The notes below the pieces were generated by a model. That model saw nothing but the letters and a program-made list of their open reading frames with translations, was not told the DNA's origin and ran no database searches. A program made the position numbers and the translations under genes. Below, piece after piece: positions 34,962 to 44,749 of a stretch of 64,000 nucleotides of DNA; positions within the stretch are counted from its first letter, which is position 1, and every line of letters starts with the position of its first letter. The stretch is from positions 1 to 64,000 of the forward strand of contig NZ_BCYX01000010.1 of the NCBI RefSeq assembly GCF_001598415.1. Reading direction: 5' to 3'. The stretch is from Sphingomonas mali NBRC 15500. GTDB taxonomy: Bacteria; Pseudomonadota; Alphaproteobacteria; Sphingomonadales; Sphingomonadaceae.

Positions 34962-37616
34962 ATGCTCTTTGGCCGCCGCCTCGCCGTCAGCGCGCTGCTC
35001 GCTTCCGCGGCGCTCGCCGCTACCCCGGCCATGGCGCAGGACGCCCCGCCGGCACCCGATGGCCAGGCCAATAACCAGCCAGACAATGGCGACATCATCA
35101 TCACCGCGCTGAAGCGGTCGGACAGCCTGCAGAACGTGCCGATCAGCGTCCAGGCGCTGAGCACCAAGAAGCTCGACGAGCTCAACATCTCGAACTTCCA
35201 GGATTATGTCGCGTCGCTGCCGTCGGTGTCGTTCCAGGCATTGGGCGGCACGCCGGGCACCAACGTCGTCTATATGCGCGGCGTCGCATCGGGCGGCGAC
35301 GGCAACCATTCGGGCTCGCTACCCTCGGTCGGCGTCTATCTCGACGAACAGCCGGTGACGACGATCGGCGGCAATCTCGACGTCCACATCTACGACATCG
35401 CGCGCATCGAGAGCCTGTCGGGGCCGCAGGGCACGCTGTACGGCGCCTCGTCCGAAGCGGGCACGATCCGCATCATCACCAACAAGCCCGATACGTCGAA
35501 GACCTATGGCCGCATCGATCTCGAGGGCAACAAGGTCAGCAAGGGCGGCTGGGGCGGCAAAGCGGAGGGGATGATCAACCTGCCGCTGTCGCCCAACATC
35601 GCGTTCCGTGCGGTCGGCTATTACGAGAAGGACGCCGGCTTCATCGACAATGTGCCGGGGACGCGGGACTTCATCTCGCCCGCGGTTTTCGGCGGGCCGC
35701 CGGCGGTCACGACCTATCCCAACAACACCATCCGCCCCGATGGCGGGATCAGCGTCAACAACGCCCCCTTCGTCAAGAAGGACTATAACGACACCGAAAT
35801 CTGGGGCGGCCGCGCCGCGCTCAAGGTCGACCTCGACAGCAATTGGACGATCACGCCGAGCTTCCTTTACCAGGACACGCGCAGCCACGGCTCATACGGC
35901 TTCGACCCGAAAGTCGGCGACCTGGAAGTCCAGCATTTCTTCCCGGAATATCGCCGCGACAGATTCTGGCAGGCGGGGCTGACGATCGAGGGCAAGGTCG
36001 GCAATTGGGACGTGACCTATGCGGCGGCCTATCTCGACCGCAAGGATCTGCAGTCGAGCGACTATACCGACTATTCGGAAGCCTATGACCATATGTATTC
36101 GTCGGTCGGCGGCCTGGCCTATTATTTCGCGTATTGGGATAAGAACGGCAACAATATCGATCCGCGCCAGCGCGTCGTCGGCACCGACCATTTCAAGAAA
36201 ATGAGCCAGGAATTCCGCGTCGCGTCGCCGTCGACCGACCGGTTCCGGATTGTCGCCGGTGCCTTCTACCAGCGCCAGAGCAACCTCATTCACCAGGATT
36301 ATCAGATCCAGGGGCTCGACCCGTTCTTGTCGGTCAACGGCTCGCCGGGCACGCTCTGGCTGACCCAGCAGCATCGCGTCGACAAGGATTACGCGATGTT
36401 CGGCGAAGCCAGTTACGACATCACGCCGACGGTGACGTTTACCGCCGGTGGCCGTGCGTTCATCTATGACAATACACTGATCGGATTCTTCGGCTTTGGC
36501 CGCGATCCGCGCAACGGCTTTACCAATTCGCCGCCCAATGCCGCCTTCAGCAACCGCACCGGCGTGGCGCAATGCTTCACCACCGCCGGCGAACGGCTCT
36601 ATAACCGCGATACGGACACTTATAGCAGCTCGCTGACATTGCTGCCGCCCGCGGTGGCGGGCGGTCCGTGCACCAATCTCGGCGTTTATACCAATGGCGG
36701 TGTCATCCCCGTCGAAGCATCCGGGCAAGGCGTGACCTATCGCTTCAACCTCAGCTGGAAGCCCCGGCCCGGGTTGTTGATGTACGGCACGGTGTCGCGC
36801 GGTTTCCGCCCCGGCGGTATCAATCGCCGCGGCGATGTGCCTCCCTATCAGGCCGACTTCCTGACCAATTACGAGGTCGGTGCGAAGACCACCTGGCTGG
36901 GCGGAAAACTCCGATTCAACGCCGCAGTCTACCGACAGGATTGGGACGCGTTCCAATTCTCGTTCCTGGGCGCGAACAGCTTCACCGAAATCCATAACGG
37001 CCCGAATGCGCGGATCTGGGGCGCCGAGTTCGACAGCTCACTGACGCTTGGCGGGCTCAGCCTGACCGCATCGGGATCCTATACCGATGCCAAGACGCAG
37101 AAGGATCTGTGCGGCTATGACGACCGGACGTTCACTTGCACCACGCCGGGCCCCGATGGCCAGATCAACTATGTTTCAGCGCCGGCGGGCACGCGCCTTC
37201 CCATCACACCGCGCGTCAAGTTGAACGGAACTGCCCGTTATTCCGTGCCCTTGGGCGACGCCGTGAAGGGTTATGTCCAAGGCGTGGTGAACTATCAGAG
37301 CTCGGCGTCGAGCGATGTGCGTACCAAGGTGTTTGTCTCTGCGTTGAACGATCCGACGGATCCGGCGACCGTCGCGAACCCGGCGAATTTCATCAACCCC
37401 GCGGCGCTGCTGGGTCGATTGAAGTCGTTCACCACAGCCGACTTTGCGCTCGGCGCGGAATTCAAGAGCTTCAGCATCGAAGTCTTCCTCGAAAACGCCT
37501 TCGACACGCGCGGCCAGCTGTCGCGTTTCCAGGAATGCGGAAGCTGCGGACAACGGCCTTATATCGTGCCGATCCGGCCACAGACTGCTGGCATCAGGCT
37601 GGGGTCGAAGTTCTAG
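34962..37616 (+). CDS. TonB-dependent receptor, 884 aa
   Basis: Outer-membrane siderophore/nutrient-type receptor. Seen: signal peptide 1-24 ending in AMAQ; a TonB-box-like DIIITALKR; a plug domain (LQNVPISVQALSTKKLDEL..., YDIARIESLSGPQGTLYG, AGTIRIITNKP); and a 22-strand-size barrel ending in GIRLGSKF with terminal Phe. I prefer ATG 34962 to the TTG at 34950 because TTGGGGA lies just before it. This sequence type (IITALKR...NVPISV) is the large sphingomonad receptor group of unknown ligands. Regulation is not visible. A GGCGCG/CGCGCC hairpin follows the stop. Confidence 0.92.
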   Translation: MLFGRRLAVSALLASAALAATPAMAQDAPPAPDGQANNQPDNGDIIITALKRSDSLQNVPISVQALSTKKLDELNISNFQDYVASLPSVSFQALGGTPGTNVVYMRGVASGGDGNHSGSLPSVGVYLDEQPVTTIGGNLDVHIYDIARIESLSGPQGTLYGASSEAGTIRIITNKPDTSKTYGRIDLEGNKVSKGGWGGKAEGMINLPLSPNIAFRAVGYYEKDAGFIDNVPGTRDFISPAVFGGPPAVTTYPNNTIRPDGGISVNNAPFVKKDYNDTEIWGGRAALKVDLDSNWTITPSFLYQDTRSHGSYGFDPKVGDLEVQHFFPEYRRDRFWQAGLTIEGKVGNWDVTYAAAYLDRKDLQSSDYTDYSEAYDHMYSSVGGLAYYFAYWDKNGNNIDPRQRVVGTDHFKKMSQEFRVASPSTDRFRIVAGAFYQRQSNLIHQDYQIQGLDPFLSVNGSPGTLWLTQQHRVDKDYAMFGEASYDITPTVTFTAGGRAFIYDNTLIGFFGFGRDPRNGFTNSPPNAAFSNRTGVAQCFTTAGERLYNRDTDTYSSSLTLLPPAVAGGPCTNLGVYTNGGVIPVEASGQGVTYRFNLSWKPRPGLLMYGTVSRGFRPGGINRRGDVPPYQADFLTNYEVGAKTTWLGGKLRFNAAVYRQDWDAFQFSFLGANSFTEIHNGPNARIWGAEFDSSLTLGGLSLTASGSYTDAKTQKDLCGYDDRTFTCTTPGPDGQINYVSAPAGTRLPITPRVKLNGTARYSVPLGDAVKGYVQGVVNYQSSASSDVRTKVFVSALNDPTDPATVANPANFINPAALLGRLKSFTTADFALGAEFKSFSIEVFLENAFDTRGQLSRFQECGSCGQRPYIVPIRPQTAGIRLGSKF

Positions 37617-37624
37617 GAAAAAGC

Positions 37625-37652
37625 GGCGCGGTCGTCGGGTGACGGTCGCGCC
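37625..37652 (+). terminator. possible terminator hairpin after the TonB receptor
   Basis: GGCGCG (37625-37630) and CGCGCC (37647-37652) can pair, with a partly paired TCGTC/GACGG inner stem. No T-tract follows, so the assignment is weak. Confidence 0.3.
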
Positions 37653-37728
37653 GTCGATAGTTTCGCTAGGGCGATCTTCACTTTCGACATGCTAGCGCGC
37701 GCTGGACTTTGTGCGTATCGCGACCGCG

Positions 37729-38955
37729 ATGGAGCAATATGACGTCCTTATCGTCGGCGCGGGCCATGGCGGCGCGCAGGCGGCGATCGCCCTTAGGCAA
37801 GGCAAGTTCGCCGGGTCGATCGCGGTCATCGGCGACGAGCCCGAACTGCCCTATGAACGCCCGCCGCTGAGCAAGGAATATCTGGCCGGCGACAAGAGCT
37901 TCGACCGTATCCTGATCCGCCAGCCGGCTTTCTGGGAAGAACGCCAGGTGACGATGCTGCCCGGCCGCCGCGTCGTCGCGGTCGATCCGGCGGCGCACCG
38001 CGTCGCCACCGCCGACGGTGCGGAGATCGGCTATGGAAAACTGATCTGGGCGGCCGGCGGCCGTGCCCGGCGATTGTCGTGTCAGGGCCACGATCTGATC
38101 GGTGTCCACACCGTCCGCACGCGCGCCGATGCCGATCGCATGATCGCCGAATTGCCCGCCGTGACCAACGCAGTCGTGATCGGCGGCGGGTTCATCGGGC
38201 TGGAAGCGGCGGCGGTGCTCGCCAAGTTCGGCAAGCACGTGACCCTGCTCGAAGCGCTCGATCGCGTGATGGCGCGCGTCGCCGGTCCGGACCTGTCCAA
38301 CTTCTATCAGGAAGAGCATCGCGCACACGGCGTCGATGTCCGGCTTGGCGTCGCGGTCACCGCGATCGAGGGCGAGGGCAACGTGACCGGCGTGCGTCTC
38401 GCCGACGGCAGCGTGGTGCCGGCCGATCTGGTGGTGGTCGGGATCGGCATCGTCCCGGCGGTCGAGCCGTTGATCGCCGCGGGTGCGGAAGGCGGCAATG
38501 GCGTCCGCGTCGATGCGCAATGCCGCACCTCGCTGCCCGACATCTTCGCGGTCGGCGATTGCGCGCTCCACGCCAATCGGTTCGCCGACGGCGCCGCGGT
38601 GCGGCTCGAATCGGTCCAGAACGCGACCGATCAGGCGAGCGTCGCGGCCAAGACGATCCTGGGCGAGGATGTCGCCTATGACGCGACGCCATGGTTCTGG
38701 TCGAACCAATATGACCTCAAGCTCCAGACGATCGGACTCTCGATCGGTTACGATCAAGCGGTGGTGCGCGGCGACCCGGCGACGCGCAGTTTCTCGGTCG
38801 TGCACCTGAAGCAAGGCAAGGTGATCGCGCTAGACTGCGTCAATGCGACCAAGGATTACGTCCAGGGCCGCAAGCTGGTCGAAACCGGCGCGGTGATCGA
38901 CCCGGCGCGGCTCGCCGACACGACGGTCCCGCTCAAGGAAATGGTCTCAGGTTAA
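37729..38955 (+). CDS. FAD-dependent ferredoxin/rubredoxin reductase family, 408 aa
   Basis: NAD(P)H-dependent flavoprotein that passes electrons to a ferredoxin, as in Rieske or P450 systems. Seen: FAD motif [31 protein letters not shown]-binding [24 protein letters not shown]; the second FAD motif [10 protein letters not shown]; and the C-terminal reductase domain ([17 protein letters not shown]). The start could be GTG 37711 or ATG 37729; the ATG ([10 protein letters not shown]) matches family N-termini. Inference: it is a plausible partner of the Rieske oxygenase 8 kb away, but the ferredoxin itself is not in the window. Confidence 0.9.
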   Translation: MEQYDVLIVGAGHGGAQAAIALRQGKFAGSIAVIGDEPELPYERPPLSKEYLAGDKSFDRILIRQPAFWEERQVTMLPGRRVVAVDPAAHRVATADGAEIGYGKLIWAAGGRARRLSCQGHDLIGVHTVRTRADADRMIAELPAVTNAVVIGGGFIGLEAAAVLAKFGKHVTLLEALDRVMARVAGPDLSNFYQEEHRAHGVDVRLGVAVTAIEGEGNVTGVRLADGSVVPADLVVVGIGIVPAVEPLIAAGAEGGNGVRVDAQCRTSLPDIFAVGDCALHANRFADGAAVRLESVQNATDQASVAAKTILGEDVAYDATPWFWSNQYDLKLQTIGLSIGYDQAVVRGDPATRSFSVVHLKQGKVIALDCVNATKDYVQGRKLVETGAVIDPARLADTTVPLKEMVSG

Positions 38956-40526
38956 GTCAGCGCGACGTCCCGTTCGATCCCGATCGCGTCGAGAAACGCG
39001 GGATCGTGGCTGACCACCAGCAGCGCGCCGTCATAGCCGCGCAATGCCGCTTCGAGCATTTCGATCGAGTCGAGATCGAGATGGTTGGTCGGCTCGTCCA
39101 ACAGCAACAATTGCGGCGGCCGAGCGGCGGACAGGACGCAGGCGAGTCCGGCGCGCAGGCGTTCGCCGCCCGACAAGGTGCCGACCACGCGTAGCGCCGC
39201 CTGGTTGCGAAAAGCGAAGCGGGCGAGTGCGGCATAAGCCCCGTTCTCGCCGAGCCCCGGATTGAGCGCGCGAAGATTGGCGAGGATCGTCGCGTCGCTA
39301 TCGAGCAGCCCGACATGCTGGTCGAGCAAGGCGACGCGGTCGGACCGCGTTACCGTCCCGCCGATCGGCTCGACCGCCCCCGCCGCGAGCAGCAACAGGC
39401 TGGTCTTGCCCGTGCCATTGGGTCCCGTCAGCGCGATCCGTTCGGGGCCGCGGATGGTCAGATTGACCGGACCGATCCGCCGCTCACCGCGCGCGATCAC
39501 CGCGCCCTCCATCCGCAGCAATTCGCGCGACGACGACAGCCCGCTGGGCGGCAAGTCGATACGGAGCGGCGTCACGATCTCGATCCGCTCGCGCGCGGTC
39601 GCCCGTGCCGCCTCCGCCTCGCCGATCAGCCGCCGTGCAATCTCTCCCTCGCGCGCGCCGCTACCTTCGGCGCGTTCCTTCATCATGCCAGCGACGATAC
39701 GCGGTACGCTGCCCGAGGCGCCGAACGCACGGCCGACCCTGTCGCGACGCGCCTTTTTCTCGCGCTGCTCCTGCGCGCCGCGCTCGGCCTGACGCAGTCC
39801 GGCCTCCGCACGGTCGACCGCCTGCGCCGCGCGCTCGCGATCGGCATCGCGCTGCGCGACGAAGTCGGACCAGCCACCCTCGACCGACCGGCAGCCGATC
39901 GGAGTCAGTTCGACGATACGCTCCATCGTCTCGAGCAGCGCGCGGTCGTGGCTCGCGACCACCACGCCGCCTTTCCACCCGGCGACCAGGCCCGCGATCG
40001 CGGCGCGGCCATCGGCATCGAGATTGTTGGTCGGCTCGTCGAGCAGCAGCAGATCGGGCGCCGCGATCACGGCACGGGCAATGGCGATCCGCGTGCGTTG
40101 TCCGCCGCTCAGGCTGGCAAGCGGGCGATCGAGATCGAGCCCGGCCAGGCCAATCTCGCCGAGCGCGCCGCCGATCCGCTCTTCGAGCGTCCAGTCGGCG
40201 GCGGCGAAGTCATCGGTATCTCCCTCACCCGCTTCGATCCGGCGGAGCAGGGCGAGCGGGCCGGCGACTTCGAGCGCCGACGCGATGGAGATCGTGTCGT
40301 CGGGCCAATCCTGGCGCAGCAGCGCGACGCTGCCGGAACGCGCGATACTGCCGGCAGCGGGCTCGACCTCTCCCGTCATCGCGCGGAGCAGGGTCGATTT
40401 GCCGCAACCGTTGCGGCCGACCAGACCCGTGCGCTGGCGGCCGAAGGAAAGCGTCAGATCGGAAAAAAGCGGACGGCCGTCAGGCGTCGAGAGCGACAGC
40501 GAATCCAAGGTTACGAACGAAGACAT
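38952..40526 (-). CDS. ABC-F family ATPase, 524 aa
   Basis: Cytoplasmic protein of two ABC ATPase domains joined by a linker, without membrane segments. Known: ABC-F proteins act on ribosomes (translation factors or antibiotic protection). Seen: Walker [15 protein letters not shown] and [12 protein letters not shown]; signatures [14 protein letters not shown] and [14 protein letters not shown]; Walker [13 protein letters not shown] and [12 protein letters not shown]; and a charged, helical inter-domain linker around residues 205-260. The start is ATG 40526 ([13 protein letters not shown]); the frame continues upstream to 41429 through unrelated sequence. Which ABC-F subclass it belongs to is unclear; no antibiotic-resistance context is seen. 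Its last 4 bases overlap the convergent reductase gene. Confidence 0.93.
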   Translation of the reverse strand: MSSFVTLDSLSLSTPDGRPLFSDLTLSFGRQRTGLVGRNGCGKSTLLRAMTGEVEPAAGSIARSGSVALLRQDWPDDTISIASALEVAGPLALLRRIEAGEGDTDDFAAADWTLEERIGGALGEIGLAGLDLDRPLASLSGGQRTRIAIARAVIAAPDLLLLDEPTNNLDADGRAAIAGLVAGWKGGVVVASHDRALLETMERIVELTPIGCRSVEGGWSDFVAQRDADRERAAQAVDRAEAGLRQAERGAQEQREKKARRDRVGRAFGASGSVPRIVAGMMKERAEGSGAREGEIARRLIGEAEAARATARERIEIVTPLRIDLPPSGLSSSRELLRMEGAVIARGERRIGPVNLTIRGPERIALTGPNGTGKTSLLLLAAGAVEPIGGTVTRSDRVALLDQHVGLLDSDATILANLRALNPGLGENGAYAALARFAFRNQAALRVVGTLSGGERLRAGLACVLSAARPPQLLLLDEPTNHLDLDSIEMLEAALRGYDGALLVVSHDPAFLDAIGIERDVALT

Positions 40527-40721
40527 AAGGCACCTGGGCAAGAGAAACGGATCGGGCGATCGCGGTCTTGTCCAAGGTCGGTCTCCTTCGCTGGCGGGCG
40601 GACATGCCCGTCTTGGGGCCGTCACATAGGGATGGTTGAAGGAGCACGCAAACCCGCGCCCGGTTGACCATGCGACGGGTTGGGTATTTCCTCCATGCCG
40701 TTCGATACAGGGAGTCGTCCG

Positions 40722-41072
40722 ATGATCATCCGCAAGCTCGCTTTCGCCTCGATCCTGATCGCCGCCGGAATCGCCGCCGCTCCGGCCCAGGCCCGGATCG
40801 CGCGCTGCGTGATCGATTCCGAGGGGACCAGCTATCGCGGACCGTGCCAATACAATGTCGCGCGCGGCGGTACGTTCACCCTGAGCCCGGCGCATGCCCG
40901 CTCGTTCGGCGAAGGCGTGGTGAGCGTCACGGTCTACGTGACTCAGCGCGGCGTCGCGGACGTTCGCGGGCTGACCCGCGACGGGATCAATTCGCGCTGG
41001 GGCCGCGCGGTCCGCTCGCGCCGTGACAGCGCCTGCTGGGTCGGCGAGGACTTCTCGGTCTGCGCTTATTGA
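40722..41072 (+). CDS. small secreted protein, 116 aa
   Basis: Signal peptide 1-24 (ending in PAQA), then a mature domain of about 90 residues with four Cys (RCVIDSEG, GPCQYN, SACWVGEDFSVCAY) that could form two disulfides in the periplasm. ACAGGAG at 40707-40713 supports ATG 40722. No family recognised. The next gene starts 1 base after its stop, so the two are co-transcribed. Confidence 0.75.
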   Translation: MIIRKLAFASILIAAGIAAAPAQARIARCVIDSEGTSYRGPCQYNVARGGTFTLSPAHARSFGEGVVSVTVYVTQRGVADVRGLTRDGINSRWGRAVRSRRDSACWVGEDFSVCAY

Positions 41073-41073
41073 G

Positions 41074-41448
41074 ATGGCGGAGCCCGGCGCCAATCCACGC
41101 CGTATCCCACCCGGGCTGATCGCGATCGCCGTCGTCCTGGTGATCGCCGGATCGGTGTTCAACAATTGGCATCGCGAAGCGCTGCTCGCCGCGATCCGGG
41201 AATCGGTGCTGACATTGGCGATCGTCGCCGTCCTGCTCGCGATCCTCGCGGCGATCGAGATCCTGCTGCACGGCCGGGCGCGGCTATGGGGCCGGATCGG
41301 CGGGCTGGCTATCGTGTCGGGCGTCGTCCTGTGGCGGCTGTTCCATGGCGGCAGCACGATCATCGCCTCGATCGCCGGCATCGCCTGGGCCGCGGTGATC
41401 GGGTTCATGGTCGTGACGATGCTGCGCAATCCCGACCACGGACGCTAG
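41074..41448 (+). CDS. small membrane protein, 124 aa
   Basis: Three or four hydrophobic segments (about 14-27, 45-64, 71-84, 94-115) separated by short basic turns predict an inner-membrane protein. ATG 41074 follows the stop of the secreted protein by one base. No family recognised and no catalytic motif. A longer frame from 41023 overlaps the upstream gene and is rejected. Confidence 0.7.
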   Translation: MAEPGANPRRIPPGLIAIAVVLVIAGSVFNNWHREALLAAIRESVLTLAIVAVLLAILAAIEILLHGRARLWGRIGGLAIVSGVVLWRLFHGGSTIIASIAGIAWAAVIGFMVVTMLRNPDHGR

Positions 41449-41546
41449 GCTCCAGAAAATCGTTCGATGTCATGGGACTGTCACGCACGCCTAACCCTCG
41501 CTTAACCTCGATCGCCCTAGGTCGTCGGCGTAACGAAAGGGGCGAA

Positions 41547-42854
41547 ATGGGTCGCGGCAGTTTCCAGGACGATGGTGGCGATCGGTCGGTCGCCGGCCAT
41601 ATCGGCGACCGCCGGTCGATCGCCGCCGACGCTACCCTGATCGCGGCGGTCGAGATATTCCGCCACGCGCCCGACCTGCGGATGCTCGCGGTGACCGACA
41701 GTGCCGGACGGCCGATCGGCGCCTTGCTCGATCGCGACATTCGCCGGTTGCTGTTCAGTCCGTTCGGCTTCGCGCTGCTGTCCAACCCCAGCTATGGCGG
41801 CAATCTGGCCCAGCATGTCCGGCCATGCCCGACGGTCGATCGCGTGGCGGGGATCACCGCGATCCTGCGCGCCTGGCATCGCGACGGCGGCGGCGAGGGC
41901 GTGATCCTCACCAAGGCCGGCCGCTTCGACGGCGTCATCGACCAGCCCAGCCTGTTGCGTCTGGCCGCCGAGCGCAACGCCGCCGTGGTCGCCGGCCGGG
42001 CGGCGCGCGCTGACCGCATCCAGGCGGCGGGAGAACGCTTCAGGGCCGCCGCGCGCGACCTTGCCGCCGACCTGGCCGGCGCGTCGACATTGGTGGTGAG
42101 CACATCGGGCCGCATGGCCGAGCGCGCGGACCAGATCGGCGGCGCCACCGCCAATGCCGCGGCGGCGGCATCGCAAGCGGCAACCCATATGGCCGAGATC
42201 GCCGATCGCGGGAGCGCGCTGGCCGATTCGCTCCACGGCGTCGAGCGGCAGACGGCCGAGGCCAAGCGCGCCACGCGCGCGGCGGTCGAGCTGGTGTCGG
42301 GCGGGGCGCGCCAAGTCGGCCAATTAGCCGGGGCAGCCGATCAGATCGGATCGGTCACCGCGCTGATCGTCGATATCGCGCAACGTACGACGATGCTCGC
42401 GCTCAATGCGACGATCGAGGCGGCACGCGCCGGCGAGGCAGGGCGCGGCTTCGCCGTCGTCGCTGGGGAGGTCAAATCCCTCGCCACCCAGACCCGCGTC
42501 GCCGCGGGCAATATCGGCAAGCATGTCGAGCGTATCCGCCACGCGGTCGACCAGGTCTCGCTCGCCCAAGGCGGCATGGTCGATGCGGTCGGTGCCGTCG
42601 ATACGCTATCGGACATCGTCGCCGGCGCGGTCCACGACCAGGGTGCTGCCACGCTGCATATCTCGACGAATGTCGCCGAGGCGAGCCTCGCGACCGACCA
42701 TATCGACCGGAGCGTGCGCGCGATCCTGGATGTCGCCAGCGCGACCGGCGACGATGCGGCACGGATGCGCGATATGGCGGACGCGCTGGGCGGCAGGGCT
42801 CGCTCGCTCGAAACGCACCTGACCAACTTCCTCGAGGAACTCGAGGCCGCTTAG
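41547..42854 (+). CDS. soluble methyl-accepting-type signalling protein with CBS-like N-terminus, 435 aa
   Basis: Seen: the N-terminal 140 residues resemble a CBS-pair sensor ([41 protein letters not shown] ... [16 protein letters not shown]). Next come a helical linker and a chemoreceptor signalling hairpin with [37 protein letters not shown], the conserved tip that contacts CheA/CheW. No membrane segment is present, so it would be a cytoplasmic receptor sensing an internal ligand, for example an adenine nucleotide. No che genes are in the window. AAAGGGG at 41537-41542 supports ATG 41547. It is transcribed alone. Confidence 0.88.
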   Translation: MGRGSFQDDGGDRSVAGHIGDRRSIAADATLIAAVEIFRHAPDLRMLAVTDSAGRPIGALLDRDIRRLLFSPFGFALLSNPSYGGNLAQHVRPCPTVDRVAGITAILRAWHRDGGGEGVILTKAGRFDGVIDQPSLLRLAAERNAAVVAGRAARADRIQAAGERFRAAARDLAADLAGASTLVVSTSGRMAERADQIGGATANAAAAASQAATHMAEIADRGSALADSLHGVERQTAEAKRATRAAVELVSGGARQVGQLAGAADQIGSVTALIVDIAQRTTMLALNATIEAARAGEAGRGFAVVAGEVKSLATQTRVAAGNIGKHVERIRHAVDQVSLAQGGMVDAVGAVDTLSDIVAGAVHDQGAATLHISTNVAEASLATDHIDRSVRAILDVASATGDDAARMRDMADALGGRARSLETHLTNFLEELEAA

Positions 42855-42879
42855 AGCCCTGATCGTATCGGCGAGCTTT

Positions 42880-43013
42880 CAATTCTCCCCCGCCAGGGGG
42901 AGGTGGCAGTCCGAGCGGTAGCGAGGAATGACGGAGGGGGCGGAAGCACAACGGCAAGTGAGTCGCCGTCCGCCCCCCTCGGCACCACCTCCCCCTGGCG
43001 GGGGAGGATTGTG
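42880..43013. repeat. 134-bp palindromic repeat upstream of the helicase gene
   Basis: The gap 42855-43241 contains one large inverted repeat: caattctcccccgccaggggg at the left and ccccctggcgggggaggattg at the right, enclosing a ccgtcattcctcgct-type region and a gggggcgg/ccgccccc pair. The rest of the gap (43014-43241) has no gene; it would be the leader and promoter region of the helicase. Confidence 0.75.
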
Positions 43014-43241
43014 TGAATGTCGATATGCCCAAGCCGCCAACCTTGACTTTTTGCGCTGCAGCAAATACATGGCGGGCATCGAGGCGTACGCAGCGTGATT
43101 GAATCCCATGCCTTTGGCTGGGGTTCAGGCTCCGCCTCGGTCGTTTAAGCGACAGGCTTCCCAAGTCACGCGGGGTGTCATTTCTCCCCGCCGCCCGTAT
43201 GTCCATCGGACATGCGAGAGGCATTTTTGCATAAGGTTTCC

Positions 43242-44594
43242 ATGACCAATTTTACCGATCTCGGCCTTGCCGAGCCGCTCGTCCGCGCGCTCGAGGCCAA
43301 AGGCTATTCCACGCCGACGCCGATCCAGGCGCAGGCCATTCCCTACGTCCTCGAAGGCCGCGACCTGCTCGGCATCGCGCAGACCGGCACCGGCAAGACC
43401 GCGGCGTTCGTGCTGCCGTCGATCCAGCGCCTGGTCGAGAGTGACAAGCGCGTCCTGCCGACGCATTGCCGCATGCTGGTCCTCGCCCCGACCCGCGAGC
43501 TCGCCAGTCAGATCGCCGAGAGCGCGCGCGCCTACGGCAAGTTCAGCCGCATGACGGTCGCGACCGTGTTCGGCGGCACCAGCATCAACAAGAACCGCCA
43601 GGACATGAGCCGCGGCGTCGACATCCTGGTCGCCACGCCGGGCCGCTTGCTCGACCTGATCGAGCAGCGTTTCGTCAGCCTCAACCTGATCGAGACCCTG
43701 GTCCTCGACGAGGCCGACCAGATGCTCGACCTCGGTTTCATTCATGCGCTGCGCAAGATCGTGAAGATGGTTCCGCGCCAGCGCCAGACCCTGTTCTTCT
43801 CGGCTACCATGCCGCAGTCGATCCGCGAGCTGGCCGACCAGTTCATCAAGGACCCGGCGCTCGTCTCGATCAAACCGGCGTCGACCACCGCCGAGCGCGT
43901 CGACCAATATGCCACCCTGGTCAACCAGGCCGAAAAGCAGGCGCTGCTGACGATGACCCTGCGCGATCCGTCGTTCGAACGCGCGCTGGTCTTCACCCGC
44001 ACCAAGCACGGCGCCGACCGGGTCGTCCGGCTGCTGGGCGGCAACGGCATCGCTGCCAACGCGATCCACGGCAACAAGAGCCAGGTCAATCGCGAGCGCG
44101 CGCTTGCCGCGTTCAAGAGTGGCGAAGTGAAGGTCCTGGTAGCGACCGACATCGCCGCGCGCGGCATCGACGTGTCGGGCGTCAGCCATGTGATCAATTT
44201 CGAGCTGCCCAACGTTCCCGAGCAGTACGTCCACCGCATCGGCCGTACCGCGCGCGCGGGCAATGACGGTATCGCCATCAGCTTCGTGGCCGATGACGAG
44301 CGTCCCTACCTGCGCGACATCGAGAAGCTCATTCGCCAGAAGGTGCCGCTGAAGGCGCTGCCGGAGAATTTCCTGGCCGAGGCGGCGAAGATCGTCTCGA
44401 CCCGTTCGAAACAGTCGGTCACCGCGCAACAGGAGCGCGACGAGCGCCCGCGCGGCCCGCGTGGCGTCCGTCCGCCGCGCAAGACGCACGAGGCACGGCC
44501 GGCCAATCCCTACGCGCCGCGCGGCCGGGGCGGCAATCGCCGCCGGGGTCGTGGTGGCCAGGGCGGCGGCGGCCGGACCCAGGCCAGCGCCTGA
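43242..44594 (+). CDS. rhlE: DEAD-box RNA helicase, RhlE-type, 450 aa
   Basis: ATP-dependent RNA unwinding enzyme, typically in ribosome assembly, RNA decay and cold adaptation. All motifs are visible: Q motif PTPIQAQAIP, I AQTGTGKT, Ia PTRELASQI, II DEAD, III SAT, V ARGIDV, VI HRIGRTARAG. A basic Arg/Gly-rich tail follows (residues about 395-450), typical of RhlE RNA binding. I prefer ATG 43242 (MTNFTDLGL, AAGG 7 bases upstream) to ATG 43212. The long gene-free leader and the AT-rich GCATTTTTGCATAAGG just before the start would suit cold- or structure-dependent control, but no defined element is recognised. Confidence 0.93.
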   Translation: MTNFTDLGLAEPLVRALEAKGYSTPTPIQAQAIPYVLEGRDLLGIAQTGTGKTAAFVLPSIQRLVESDKRVLPTHCRMLVLAPTRELASQIAESARAYGKFSRMTVATVFGGTSINKNRQDMSRGVDILVATPGRLLDLIEQRFVSLNLIETLVLDEADQMLDLGFIHALRKIVKMVPRQRQTLFFSATMPQSIRELADQFIKDPALVSIKPASTTAERVDQYATLVNQAEKQALLTMTLRDPSFERALVFTRTKHGADRVVRLLGGNGIAANAIHGNKSQVNRERALAAFKSGEVKVLVATDIAARGIDVSGVSHVINFELPNVPEQYVHRIGRTARAGNDGIAISFVADDERPYLRDIEKLIRQKVPLKALPENFLAEAAKIVSTRSKQSVTAQQERDERPRGPRGVRPPRKTHEARPANPYAPRGRGGNRRRGRGGQGGGGRTQASA

Positions 44595-44603
44595 TTTGAG
44601 ATT

Positions 44604-44629
44604 CCTCCCGGGCTTCGGCCCGAGGGAGG
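44604..44629 (+). terminator. hairpin after the helicase gene
   Basis: CCTCCCGGGC, a TTCG tetraloop and GCCCGAGGGAGG form a GC-rich stem with a small bulge, 10 bases past the stop. It resembles the intergenic palindromes but is well placed to end or stabilise the transcript. Confidence 0.45.
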
Positions 44630-44649
44630 GAGAGTAGAGCGTACCGAAA

Positions 44650-44680
44650 GGGGCGTCGGAGCGATCCGGCGCCCTTTTTT
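44650..44680 (+). terminator. Rho-independent terminator
   Basis: GGGGCGTCGG, a 6-base loop and CCGGCGCCC form a stem (one G-T pair) directly followed by TTTTTT. This is the best intrinsic terminator seen in the window and closes the helicase unit before the deacetylase gene. Confidence 0.8.
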
Positions 44681-44749
44681 GCGCGCGCATTGTGTTAGTC
44701 TCGCAGGCCAATTAGGTAGCGCTATCACTAGCGAAGATGGGGGGCCGCG

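Noticed and set aside
38952..40526. ABC-F gene as an antibiotic-resistance determinant
   Set aside because: No resistance context, mobile element or leader peptide; housekeeping ABC-F proteins are widespread.
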